From Rufibacter roseolus (GTDB taxonomy: Bacteria > Bacteroidota > Bacteroidia > Cytophagales > Hymenobacteraceae): 64,000 nt of DNA. The translations under genes and the position numbers were made by a program. Positions 42,980 to 50,949 of the stretch are shown here, piece by piece (position 1 is the first letter of the stretch; every line of letters starts with the position of its first letter). The stretch is taken from positions 558,001 through 622,000 of the forward strand of contig NZ_JAFMSU010000002.1 in assembly GCF_017916365.1 (NCBI RefSeq), given 5' to 3'. The notes beneath the pieces were generated by a model. It was not told the origin of the DNA. It did not search any database and saw nothing but the letters and a program-made list of their open reading frames with translations.

Positions 42980-43006
42980 AAAGCCTTCCATAGGATGGAA
43001 GGCTTT
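42980..43006 (-). terminator. Terminator of pckA
   Basis: Twelve-base arms AAAGCCTTCCAT and ATGGAAGGCTTT with an AGG loop; T-rich on the minus strand. Confidence 0.8.
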
Positions 43007-43033
43007 AATAAGGTGAAGGAAATAATTAAAATT

Positions 43034-44647
43034 TTAGGCTTCAACAGCAATCTCAGGGGCTCCGGCCAGGATCTCCTGGTTCGCGTAGTCGGCGTATTTG
43101 TTGAAGTTTTTGACGAAGGCTTTGGCCAAGTCGTTGGCTTTATGGTCGTAGGCATCTTTGTCGGCCCAGGTATTGCGCGGGTCAAGGATGTCTGAAGGTA
43201 CGTTGGGGCAGGTAGTAGGCATCTCCACACCAAACACCGGGTGCTTTTTGAAGGACACGTCCAGCAGGTCGCCGTTGAGGGCAGCGGTGATCATGGCCCG
43301 GGTGTAGCTAAGCTTCATTCTGGAGCCCACGCCGTACACGCCGCCTGTCCAGCCGGTGTTCACCAGCCAAACGTTCACGTTGTGGTCCGTCATCTTCTTG
43401 CCCAGCATCTCGGCATAGGTGGTGGGGTGCAAAGGCAGGAACGCCGCCCCAAAGCAAGCCGAAAAAGTGGTCTGCGGCTCGGTTACGCCCACCTCGGTAC
43501 CGGCTACCTTGGCGGTATAACCTGAGATGAAATGGTACATGGCCTGGCACTTGTTCAGGCGCGAGATAGGAGGCAGCACCCCGAAGGCATCGGCGGTAAG
43601 GAAGAAGATGTTCTTGGGAATATCTGCCCTTGAGGGTTCTACCGCGTTGTCAATATGGTGAATAGGATAAGCCGTGCGGGTGTTCTCGGTAACGGATTTG
43701 TTTGTATAGTCAACGGTGCGGGTGCCGGGTTTAAAGCGTGTATTCTCCACAATGGCCCCAAACCGGATAGCATCCCAGATTTGAGGTTCTTTCTCGCGGG
43801 TAAGGTCAATGACTTTGGCGTAGCAGCCTCCCTCAAAGTTGAAGACGCTGTCCTCGGTCCAGCCGTGCTCATCGTCCCCAATCAGGCCGCGGTTTGGATC
43901 GGCGGAGAGCGTGGTCTTGCCCGTGCCGGACAGTCCGAAGAAGATGGCGGTGTCGCCGTCTTTGCCTACGTTGGCCGAGCAGTGCATAGATAAGGTATTG
44001 CGCTTGTGCGGCAGCAGGTAATTGAGCACCGAGAATATACCTTTCTTCATTTCGCCGGCATAGCCTGTGCCACCCAACAAGATCATCTTGCGGCTGAAGT
44101 TGATGATGGCGAAGTTGCTTTGGCGGGTACCATCCACGGCCGGATCAGCGAAGAAATCAGGGGCATTGATGATGGTGAAGTCAGGGGTATGGTGCTCAAG
44201 TTCTTCTTCACTCAGCCGCAGGAACATGTTATGGCAGAAAAGGTTGTGCCAGGCCAGGGTATTGACAATCCGGAGGTTTAGTCGGTACTCTGGGTGGGCA
44301 CCCGCGTAGGCATCGCGTACGTATAACCTGCGGCCTTCCAGGTGGGCCAGCATTTTCTGGTGAAGGGCATCAAATTTGGCTGGGTCAAAGGCTATGTTTA
44401 CATCGCCCCACCATACAGAATTCTCTGTTTCCGCATCGCGTACCACAAACCGGTCTTTGGGGGAACGGCCGGTAAAAGTGCCGGTGTCGCACATCAATGC
44501 CCCGTTGTCTGTGAGATAGCCTTCCCCGTTTTTCAGAGCTTCTTCCACTAACTCTGCGGGGGACAGGTTCCAGAGGACCTCTTTAGCCTGCACAATCCCT
44601 ACGCCTGATAATTCCATGGTGCCTGACTTTTTGCCAATTTCTTTCAT
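43034..44647 (-). CDS. pckA: Phosphoenolpyruvate carboxykinase (ATP)
   Basis: Interconverts oxaloacetate and phosphoenolpyruvate with ATP, a key step of gluconeogenesis and, in this phylum, often of CO2 fixation during sugar fermentation. The 537-residue chain is full length. It shows TGRSPKDRFVV at 59-69, the kinase-1a loop GLSGTGKTTL (238-247), the metal-binding GDDEHGW and the ATP-type RPYPIHH-like segment (RTAYPIHH). A lone gene with a terminator, divergent from the peptide transporter. Confidence 0.97.
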   Translation of the reverse strand: MKEIGKKSGTMELSGVGIVQAKEVLWNLSPAELVEEALKNGEGYLTDNGALMCDTGTFTGRSPKDRFVVRDAETENSVWWGDVNIAFDPAKFDALHQKMLAHLEGRRLYVRDAYAGAHPEYRLNLRIVNTLAWHNLFCHNMFLRLSEEELEHHTPDFTIINAPDFFADPAVDGTRQSNFAIINFSRKMILLGGTGYAGEMKKGIFSVLNYLLPHKRNTLSMHCSANVGKDGDTAIFFGLSGTGKTTLSADPNRGLIGDDEHGWTEDSVFNFEGGCYAKVIDLTREKEPQIWDAIRFGAIVENTRFKPGTRTVDYTNKSVTENTRTAYPIHHIDNAVEPSRADIPKNIFFLTADAFGVLPPISRLNKCQAMYHFISGYTAKVAGTEVGVTEPQTTFSACFGAAFLPLHPTTYAEMLGKKMTDHNVNVWLVNTGWTGGVYGVGSRMKLSYTRAMITAALNGDLLDVSFKKHPVFGVEMPTTCPNVPSDILDPRNTWADKDAYDHKANDLAKAFVKNFNKYADYANQEILAGAPEIAVEA

Positions 44648-44864
44648 AAAGGAAGGTTTATTTTTTAAATTTTCAAAACGGAAGAGTAGATAAGAATTTT
44701 GATTTTCAAAATTATAAAAAAACTAACGTATGTTATCTTTTTTACAAAATTAATTGAAATGGCATCAGGCCTTGGTGGAGGTTTGCCCTTTCGGCCTGAT
44801 TATGGTATATTTACCTTTTTGGTAAAACCCTCTTTTAAACAAACAATACTTTAATCCTTACTTT

Positions 44865-46448
44865 ATGTCTCAAAGAGTTCATCCGCTTAATGACCAAGTC
44901 AGTAAGCATAACATTCCCTACGGAGAGCATCCCGTGGAAATTGAGAGCGGGCACCCTCCCGGGTTGTTTGTGCTCTTCTTTACCGAGATGTGGGAGCGCT
45001 TTAGTTATTATGGAATGCGGGCGCTTTTCGTGCTCTTTCTTACGTCTACTATTGCCAATGGGGGCTGGGCCTGGCAGCGCGATGAGGCCTTGCAGCTTTA
45101 TGGTATCTATACCGGTCTGGTGTACTTGACCCCAATTGCGGGTGGTTTCATTGCCGACCGATTTCTGGGTTACCGAAAATCCATCATCTTCGGAGCCCTG
45201 CTCATGACCTTGGGCCATGCCAGTATGGCCATGGAATCTGAGATGTTCTTTTACCTTGGTTTAGGGCTTATAATTCTGGGGAACGGGTTGTTTAAACCCA
45301 ATATCTCTTCTATGGTGGGTCAGTTGTACGCCAAGAACCCGGCTAAGAAAGATGCCGCTTACACCATCTTCTATATGGGTATCAACTCCGGTGCCTTCCT
45401 GGGGATCTTGCTTTGCGGTTACATAGGGGAGAAAGTAGGCTGGAGCTGGGGCTTTGGTCTGGCTGGTATCTTCATGCTGTTTGGCATGCTGCAGTTTGCC
45501 TTCTCTAAAAAGCTGTTCGGGAACATTGGCTTGGCCACTAAAAACCAGATTGACACTGGAGCCGAAACTGAGGTGAAAGCCCCTGAGGAGCCAGCACACG
45601 TAGTGAGAGACAGGATCATTGTTATTTCGGTACTGGCATTCTTTGTAATCTTTTTCTGGATGGCGTTTGAGCAGGCGGGTGGTTCTATGACCATTTTTGC
45701 CGCAGATTACACGAATAGAGTATTGGTAGGCAGTAGCGGAACCCTCTTCAAGTGGGCCAACGCAACCTTGGTGGTGGTGCCTATGTTGATTTTAACCTTT
45801 GTGCTGGGTAACCTCTTCAAACAAACCTATAAAAGCATTCCTTTTTCCAACCTGTTCCTGGGCCTAAGTTTCGTGATTATCTGGGGAATCATCATCTGGA
45901 TGCTGCAACGTGAATTCAGTTCAGATGCCACAGAGGTGCCTGCTTCTTGGTTCCAGATTTTGAACTCGTTCTTTATCATTTCCTGCGCACCTATCTTCTC
46001 CAAAATATGGGAAAGCCGTTTTAACCCTTCCGGTCCGGTGAAGTTCGCGATTGGCTTGTTTCTGTTAGGAATTGGTTTCGGTATCCTGGCTTACGGTGGT
46101 CTTTCTATTCCGCAGGGTGCCAAGACTGCCTCAGTAAGTATGATCTGGCTGATTCTGGCTTATTTTTTCCATACCATGGGCGAACTGTGTATCTCTCCGG
46201 TGGGCTTGTCTTACGTGAGTAAGCTGTCTCCGCCTAGATTGGTAGGCTTGATGTTCGGGATCTGGTTTATCGCCAACTTCGTGGCCAACTACCTGGCTGG
46301 TTTAACCGGTTCTTTCATTGACCCAATCATTGAGAACTATTCCATCACCGTCTTCTTCCTCATTTTCACCATTCTTCCAATGCTGGCCGGGCTTGTTATG
46401 CTGGGCCTGAACGGAACCCTGAAAAAGAAAATGCACGGTATCCAATAA
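44865..46448 (+). CDS. Proton-dependent oligopeptide transporter (POT/PTR2 family)
   Basis: A 527-residue major-facilitator protein that imports di- and tripeptides with protons. It has the ExxERFxYY-type motif in helix 1 (MWERFSYYGMR), GGFIADRFLGYRKSI in loop 2-3 and FYMGINSGAFLG in helix 5. About 13-14 membrane helices are expected, with an interdomain insertion around residues 225-260. A TTTC-N19-TACCTTTT sequence (44789-44819) upstream could be the promoter. Followed by a strong terminator. Confidence 0.94.
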   Translation: MSQRVHPLNDQVSKHNIPYGEHPVEIESGHPPGLFVLFFTEMWERFSYYGMRALFVLFLTSTIANGGWAWQRDEALQLYGIYTGLVYLTPIAGGFIADRFLGYRKSIIFGALLMTLGHASMAMESEMFFYLGLGLIILGNGLFKPNISSMVGQLYAKNPAKKDAAYTIFYMGINSGAFLGILLCGYIGEKVGWSWGFGLAGIFMLFGMLQFAFSKKLFGNIGLATKNQIDTGAETEVKAPEEPAHVVRDRIIVISVLAFFVIFFWMAFEQAGGSMTIFAADYTNRVLVGSSGTLFKWANATLVVVPMLILTFVLGNLFKQTYKSIPFSNLFLGLSFVIIWGIIIWMLQREFSSDATEVPASWFQILNSFFIISCAPIFSKIWESRFNPSGPVKFAIGLFLLGIGFGILAYGGLSIPQGAKTASVSMIWLILAYFFHTMGELCISPVGLSYVSKLSPPRLVGLMFGIWFIANFVANYLAGLTGSFIDPIIENYSITVFFLIFTILPMLAGLVMLGLNGTLKKKMHGIQ

Positions 46449-46468
46449 ACAGGATTTACATTGTTCTG

Positions 46469-46505
46469 AAAGCCTTTGCCGCCTTTGCGGCAAAGGCTTT
46501 TTTAT
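46469..46505 (+). terminator. Terminator of the peptide transporter gene
   Basis: Fourteen-base arms AAAGCCTTTGCCGC and GCGGCAAAGGCTTT with a CTTT loop, followed by T residues. Confidence 0.85.
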
Positions 46506-46604
46506 TAGAAACCGGATTGGTTTAAAAGAATTGGTAAATTTGTAGAGAGAAGAAGGCAGCAACAACCGCCCTTCACCGTTGTTGGAAATAAATATAAAAA
46601 ACCC

Positions 46605-47432
46605 GTGCCCCCACGTAAACGACTTGCAAAAGCAACTTCCCGCAAGAAACAGGCGCCTACCGGTACCTGGTGGAAGCCGCTGTCCTTGGGGGTTGGGGCC
46701 TTTCTTTTGCTGTGCCTGGGCATTGAATACTTCAAGGAAGGTGGACGCCTGGCTTTCCTGCGCCATAAAGTGGAGGAGGCTACCCAGACCAATACCATTT
46801 CCACTTTCAGCCCGGCCGGGTACGAAGTCACCGGACTTGATATATCACACCACCAGCAGCAGATTGACTGGAAAGCCGTCAAATCCCAGAAGATCAAATT
46901 TGCCTTCATCAAGGCCACTGAGGGCATTACGCACCAGGACCGGTATTTTGCCAGGCACTGGCGCCAGGCCAAGAAGCACGATGTGCTCCGGGGCGCTTAC
47001 CATTTCTTTCTGCCCGCCCGTGATGCCGAGGAACAGGCCAGAAGCTTTCTTAAAAGAGTGAAGCTGGAGGCCGGGGATTTACCGCCTGTGCTGGATGTGG
47101 AGGTCACGAACCACCAATCAGATGAGGAGATCCGCGCCGGGGTGCAGCTCTGGCTGGATATGGTGGAGGAGAAATACAACCTCAAGCCCATCATCTACAC
47201 AAACTACGCTTTCTATGAGAAGCACCTGGCAGGCCATTTCGATGATTACCCTCTATGGATTGCCCATTACAATCCTGACAAGAGCCACCAGGTGGCCGAC
47301 CACAAGTGGGTTTTCTGGCAGCACACAGAACGGGGCAAGCTGAAAGGAGTGAAGGGCAACCTGGACCTGAATGTTTTCAACGGCACCATGGAGGACCTAT
47401 ACAATATGTGCTATGAGCCAGAAAGCATGTAA
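46605..47432 (+). CDS. GH25 muramidase (lysozyme), membrane-anchored
   Basis: A 275-residue peptidoglycan hydrolase of the GH25 family. A basic N-terminus (RKRLAKATSRKK) precedes one hydrophobic segment at about 26-43, which is probably an uncleaved anchor with the enzyme in the periplasm. The catalytic domain begins GLDISHHQ (Asp79), continues IKFAFIKATEG and has the DVE pair in PPVLDVEVTNH. The start is GTG at 46605; no nearby ATG fits. Probable role in cell-wall remodelling. Confidence 0.88.
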   Translation: MPPRKRLAKATSRKKQAPTGTWWKPLSLGVGAFLLLCLGIEYFKEGGRLAFLRHKVEEATQTNTISTFSPAGYEVTGLDISHHQQQIDWKAVKSQKIKFAFIKATEGITHQDRYFARHWRQAKKHDVLRGAYHFFLPARDAEEQARSFLKRVKLEAGDLPPVLDVEVTNHQSDEEIRAGVQLWLDMVEEKYNLKPIIYTNYAFYEKHLAGHFDDYPLWIAHYNPDKSHQVADHKWVFWQHTERGKLKGVKGNLDLNVFNGTMEDLYNMCYEPESM

Positions 47433-47549
47433 CCTATCTTTTCTTACATTTCATTTAAACCTGAAACTTAGGGAAGTTTAAATAAAACCGAACTATCTGG
47501 CTTTAGATGCGGTTGCGCTTGCATAAATTGCGACAACCTATCTAAACCC

Positions 47550-48143
47550 ATGAAATCCTTTATTACCAAAGTGCCATTGCTGCTGGCAATGCCGTTCCTG
47601 CTTTTGTCCTGTGAAGAAGTTGAAGATGCTGTAAAACCCCAGAACCCCGAAGTAGAAGAAGGCACCACCTACGTGATCAACCCGGGAGGGCATGAAACGA
47701 CCAATCCACTCAAACTGGTCACCGCCAACTCCATGAAGTTTGAAGTGGCCTTCGATTCTACCGCGATCTACAGCACCAAGAATCCCAATAACCAGGCCGA
47801 CATCAACAAACTGTATGGCATGTCAGACTGCGGTACCTTTCACCATGAGAACAGTGCCCGCTTTGGCTGGCGCTGGTATAAAAACAAACTGGAACTGCAC
47901 GCTTACTCCTACAAAGGCGGCAAAAACACCTCCACCTTTATCACGGCCATTGACCTGAAGAAAACCTATACCTGCGAGCTTACCCTCACAGATACCAAAT
48001 ACATCTACAAAGTAGGAGACAAGACGGTGGAGCATGAGCGAGCCTGTACCGGAGAAGGGAAAGGCTATCAACTGTACCCGTATTTCGGGGGAGATGAGAC
48101 CGCGCCGCATGAAATCAAGATCATGATCAAAGTCTTGAAGTAA
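47550..48143 (+). CDS. Hypothetical lipoprotein
   Basis: A 197-residue lipoprotein of unrecognised family. Lipobox LLLSCEE (Cys21) is followed by a Glu/Pro-rich linker to about residue 40. The remainder is beta-rich, with regular aromatic and charged alternation (KNKLELHAYSYKGG, YTCELTLTDTKYIYKVGDK) that suggests a jelly-roll or concanavalin-like sandwich, possibly carbohydrate binding. Three further cysteines could form a disulphide. Its neighbours give no functional hint. A very strong palindromic terminator follows. Confidence 0.7.
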   Translation: MKSFITKVPLLLAMPFLLLSCEEVEDAVKPQNPEVEEGTTYVINPGGHETTNPLKLVTANSMKFEVAFDSTAIYSTKNPNNQADINKLYGMSDCGTFHHENSARFGWRWYKNKLELHAYSYKGGKNTSTFITAIDLKKTYTCELTLTDTKYIYKVGDKTVEHERACTGEGKGYQLYPYFGGDETAPHEIKIMIKVLK

Positions 48144-48149
48144 GCAGCC

Positions 48150-48185
48150 GTTTCAGGGCCGTTTTTAGTTAAATAGCTCTAAAAC
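48150..48185. repeat. 36-bp dispersed dyad element, copy 17
   Basis: GTTTCAGGGCCG at the left and GCTCTAAAAC at the right; TTT tract in place, AAA shifted by one base. It starts seven bases after the lipoprotein stop. Confidence 0.55.
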
Positions 48186-48189
48186 ACCT

Positions 48190-48237
48190 AATAAAAGAAA
48201 AGGCCCCGGTTCATGAACCGGGGCCTTTTCTTTTATT
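48190..48237. terminator. Perfect 48-bp palindromic terminator between convergent genes
   Basis: Two 24-base arms meet without a loop at 48213/48214, with a GC core GGCCCCGG and A/T-rich ends. It serves both the lipoprotein gene and groEL. Confidence 0.9.
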
Positions 48238-48261
48238 ATTCAGCGTGCGCTGAGGGGCAGA

Positions 48262-49905
48262 TTACATCATGCCACCCATGCCGCCCATGCCGCCTGGCAT
48301 TCCGCCACCGGCTGCTGCACCACCTTCTTCAGGCTCGTCAGCAATTACACACTCAGTAGTCAGCAACAGGGAAGCTACGGAAGCAGCGTTCTCCAGGGCC
48401 AGACGGGTAACTTTGGTTGGATCAATAATACCAGCGGCGAACATGTTCTCGAACTTGTCATCGCGGGCGTTGTAACCAAAGTCAGCTTTACCGGCACGTA
48501 CCTGGTTCACGATCACAGAACCTTCGCCACCGGCGTTGGCTACAATCGTTCTCAGTGGAGACTCCAAAGCGGTGCGGATGATCTGCACACCAGTTTTCTC
48601 GTCTTCGTTGCGGGTATCTACGTCGTCCAAAGCATCCAGGGCGCGGATGAGGGCAACACCACCACCAGCTACGATACCTTCTTCAACGGCAGCTCTTGTA
48701 GCGTGCAAGGCATCATCCACACGGTCTTTCTTCTCTTTCATTTCTACTTCAGTAGAGGCACCAATGTAAAGGATAGCCACACCGCCAGACAGTTTAGCCA
48801 AACGCTCTTGCAGTTTCTCTTTGTCGTAGTCAGAAGTGGTTTTCTCAATCTGCGCTTTGATCTCGTTTACGCGAGCCACGATACCGTCTTTGGTACCCCG
48901 TCCGTTCACGATGGTAGTGTTGTCTTTGTCAATGATCACGCGCTCAGCCTGGCCAAGGTACTCTAAAGTAGCGTTGTCCAGTTTGTAGCCGCGCTCCTCA
49001 GAAATAACAGTACCACCAGTAAGGATAGCGATGTCTTCCAGCATTGCCTTACGACGGTCACCAAAACCTGGGGCTTTCACCGCCGCGATTTTCAATGAAC
49101 CACGCAGTTTGTTTACTACCAGGGTAGCAAGAGCTTCGCCGTCAACATCTTCAGAGATGATCACCAATGGCTTACCGGTTTGTACCACTTGCTCCAGAAC
49201 TGGAAGCAATTCTTTCATGGTAGAAACTTTCTTGTCGTAGATCAGGATGTAAGGGTTGTCAAACTCCGCTTCCATTTTCTCTGGGTTGGTCACGAAGTAA
49301 GGAGACAGGTAACCGCGGTCAAACTGCATACCTTCTACAGTCTTCACTTCGGTCTCAGTACCTTTGGCTTCTTCAACGGTGATTACGCCGTCTTTACCAA
49401 CTTTGTCCATCGCATCGGCAATCATTTGTCCGATCTCGGTGTCGTTGTTGGCAGAGATAGTACCAACCTGGGCAATCTCAGAAGAGTTCTCTATTTTCTT
49501 AGACTGAGCTTTCAGGTTCTCAACCACTTTGTGAACCGCTTTGTCAATACCGCGCTTCAGGTCCATTGGGTTGGCACCAGCAGCCACGTTCTTAGAACCA
49601 GCCACATAGATGGCCTGGGCCAAAACAGTAGCGGTAGTAGTACCGTCACCGGCCATATCGGCGGTTTTAGAGGCTACTTCTTTCACTAACTGAGCGCCCA
49701 TGTTCTCCACGGCGTCTTTCAGTTCAATTTCTTTGGCAACAGTAACACCGTCTTTGGTAATGCTAGGCGCACCAAATTTTTTGTCGATGATTACGTTGCG
49801 GCCTTTAGGGCCTAAAGTTACTTTCACGGCGTTGGCCAGCGTATCAACGCCTTTCTTTATCTTATTGCGCGCGTCTACGTCGAAAGTGATGTTTTTAGAT
49901 GCCAT
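48262..49905 (-). CDS. groL: Chaperonin GroEL
   Basis: The 547-residue 60-kDa chaperonin subunit; two seven-membered rings fold proteins with ATP and GroES. The ATP-site sequence [10 protein letters not shown] and [12 protein letters not shown], the apical substrate region, the family signature [12 protein letters not shown] and the C-terminal GGM repeats ([14 protein letters not shown]) are all present. It follows groES by 44 bases. Transcription probably starts at the sigma54-type promoter before groES. Confidence 0.99.
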   Translation of the reverse strand: MASKNITFDVDARNKIKKGVDTLANAVKVTLGPKGRNVIIDKKFGAPSITKDGVTVAKEIELKDAVENMGAQLVKEVASKTADMAGDGTTTATVLAQAIYVAGSKNVAAGANPMDLKRGIDKAVHKVVENLKAQSKKIENSSEIAQVGTISANNDTEIGQMIADAMDKVGKDGVITVEEAKGTETEVKTVEGMQFDRGYLSPYFVTNPEKMEAEFDNPYILIYDKKVSTMKELLPVLEQVVQTGKPLVIISEDVDGEALATLVVNKLRGSLKIAAVKAPGFGDRRKAMLEDIAILTGGTVISEERGYKLDNATLEYLGQAERVIIDKDNTTIVNGRGTKDGIVARVNEIKAQIEKTTSDYDKEKLQERLAKLSGGVAILYIGASTEVEMKEKKDRVDDALHATRAAVEEGIVAGGGVALIRALDALDDVDTRNEDEKTGVQIIRTALESPLRTIVANAGGEGSVIVNQVRAGKADFGYNARDDKFENMFAAGIIDPTKVTRLALENAASVASLLLTTECVIADEPEEGGAAAGGGMPGGMGGMGGMM

Positions 49906-49949
49906 AGTTTCTTATGATAGATTATGGTTGATGATAGGAATTTGTAAGA

Positions 49950-50237
49950 TTAAAGAACCGCCAGGATGTCTGACTCTTTCATGATCAGGTAGTCTGATCC
50001 GTCTAGAGAAATCTCTGTGCCTGCATATTTACCATAAAGAACCTCGTCACCAGTTTTAACGGTTGGCTTCTTTCCTTCTCCGTCTTCAGCGGAGATCGCC
50101 ACTACCGTACCTTTCTGGGGTTTCTCTTTGGCAGTGTCTGGGATGTACAGGCCAGAAGCAGTTTTTTCTACCGCAGGAGCCGGTTCTACAATAACTCTGT
50201 TTGCAGTTCCAGCAATTGGTTTGATGTTTAATGCCAT
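49950..50237 (-). CDS. groES: Co-chaperonin GroES
   Basis: The 95-residue lid of the GroEL chamber. It begins [20 protein letters not shown] and contains the mobile loop ([18 protein letters not shown]) and the end [13 protein letters not shown]. Normal length. First gene of the groESL operon. The 60-base leader runs back to a sigma54-like -12/-24 element at 50310-50325, an unusual promoter class for a chaperonin operon. Confidence 0.98.
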   Translation of the reverse strand: MALNIKPIAGTANRVIVEPAPAVEKTASGLYIPDTAKEKPQKGTVVAISAEDGEGKKPTVKTGDEVLYGKYAGTEISLDGSDYLIMKESDILAVL

Positions 50238-50309
50238 AGGTTGTTATGATATTAGGTTAAGTTAACGAATATGCCCGGCAGTTCTGGGCCGGTGACGCAA
50301 TGCCTAATA

Positions 50310-50325
50310 GCGATTCCTGTGCCAA
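50310..50325 (-). promoter_or_regulatory. Sigma54 (-24/-12) promoter of groESL
   Basis: On the minus strand TTGGCAC-AGGAA-TCGC. The invariant GG and GC are exactly 10 bases apart and the -24 block TTGGCAC is perfect; the -12 block has TCGC instead of TTGC. Transcription would start near 50298, 60 bases before the groES ATG. Confidence 0.65.
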
Positions 50326-50352
50326 CTCCACATTTCTGCCAAACTTGGCACA

Positions 50353-50440
50353 TTTTGTCAGTTCAAGGACTGTCAGAGCCGGATGATGTCTGACAACGCC
50401 ACCTGGCAGGGCTTAAGTTTTGTCAGGTTTAAGACTGCCA
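50353..50440 (-). promoter_or_regulatory. Candidate activator-binding boxes upstream of groESL
   Basis: TTTTGTCAG occurs at 50353-50361 and 50418-50426, each followed seven bases later by ACTGTCAG (50369-50376) or ACTGCCA (50434-50440). Between them lies the small palindrome TGTC-T-GACA (50387-50395). They are 28-115 bases upstream of the -24 element, as expected of sites for a sigma54 activator. Confidence 0.5.
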
Positions 50441-50496
50441 CTTTTTGTTTTTTGCCTGTTCTTATAAAACTAGCCACAAAACACCGGAAATGAAAA

Positions 50497-50524
50497 GAGC
50501 CCGAACCAAGAAAGGGTCGGGCTC
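50497..50524 (-). terminator. Terminator of secG
   Basis: Eight-base GC-rich arms GAGCCCGA and TCGGGCTC, downstream of secG on the minus strand. Confidence 0.65.
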
Positions 50525-50552
50525 CAATAAAGGGTTGTCAGTATCGGCTTTG

Positions 50553-50942
50553 TTATTGGTTTGCCGAGTCTCCAGCTGGGGCAGTGGCCGGGGCCGGAGT
50601 AGCAGTTCCCGGTGTAGCGTTTTGCTGCGGGATTGCTGGAGCGGCAGGAGCAGGGGCTGGAGCCGCCTGGCCGGCACGTTGCTCATTAATAGTGCGGTTA
50701 TCAACTCCGCCACCATCATTGACAATAGTATGGGAAGCCAAGGTCAATACAATGATCCCGATCGCGAAACCCCAGGTAAGCTTCTCCAGAAGGTCACCGG
50801 TACGTTTAACACCCATCAATTGGCTGGTGCCGCCGCCGCCAAACTGGCTGGATAAACCGCCGCCTTTGGAGTTCTGGGACAATACCACCAAAACCAACAG
50901 CACGCACAGGAAAATAATTACGCTGATCAGAGCAAGGTACAT
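50553..50942 (-). CDS. secG: Preprotein translocase subunit SecG
   Basis: A 129-residue subunit of the SecYEG channel. Two membrane helices (about 3-21 and 56-73) flank the conserved loop with SQNSKGGGLSSQFGG. After the second helix comes a 50-residue tail very rich in Ala, Pro and Thr (APAPAPAAPAIPQQ), longer than in E. coli but common in Bacteroidota. It starts 7 bases after the upstream TPR gene on the same strand, so the two are co-transcribed. Confidence 0.93.
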   Translation of the reverse strand: MYLALISVIIFLCVLLVLVVLSQNSKGGGLSSQFGGGGTSQLMGVKRTGDLLEKLTWGFAIGIIVLTLASHTIVNDGGGVDNRTINEQRAGQAAPAPAPAAPAIPQQNATPGTATPAPATAPAGDSANQ

Positions 50943-50949
50943 AATTGGA

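Larger units (their letters stand above)
50238..50552. other. groESL control region
   Basis: No gene. It contains the sigma54-type promoter (50310-50325), repeat boxes with TGTCAG/CTGACA cores (50353-50440) and the secG terminator (50497-50524). Confidence 0.6.

Noticed and set aside
42910-43233. Extension of the rsmE frame by 108 codons into pckA
   Set aside because: The extra part is Pro/Thr-rich shadow sequence of pckA; RsmE homology begins at the ATG at 42909.
50346-50361. Second sigma54-like site on the plus strand (TTGGCACATTTTGTCA)
   Set aside because: The -24 part fits, but 10 bases after GG there is CA rather than the required GC, and no gene is suitably placed.
50462-50725. Small minus-strand frame overlapping the end of secG
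   Set aside because: It overlaps secG in another frame and runs through the secG terminator; no coding character.
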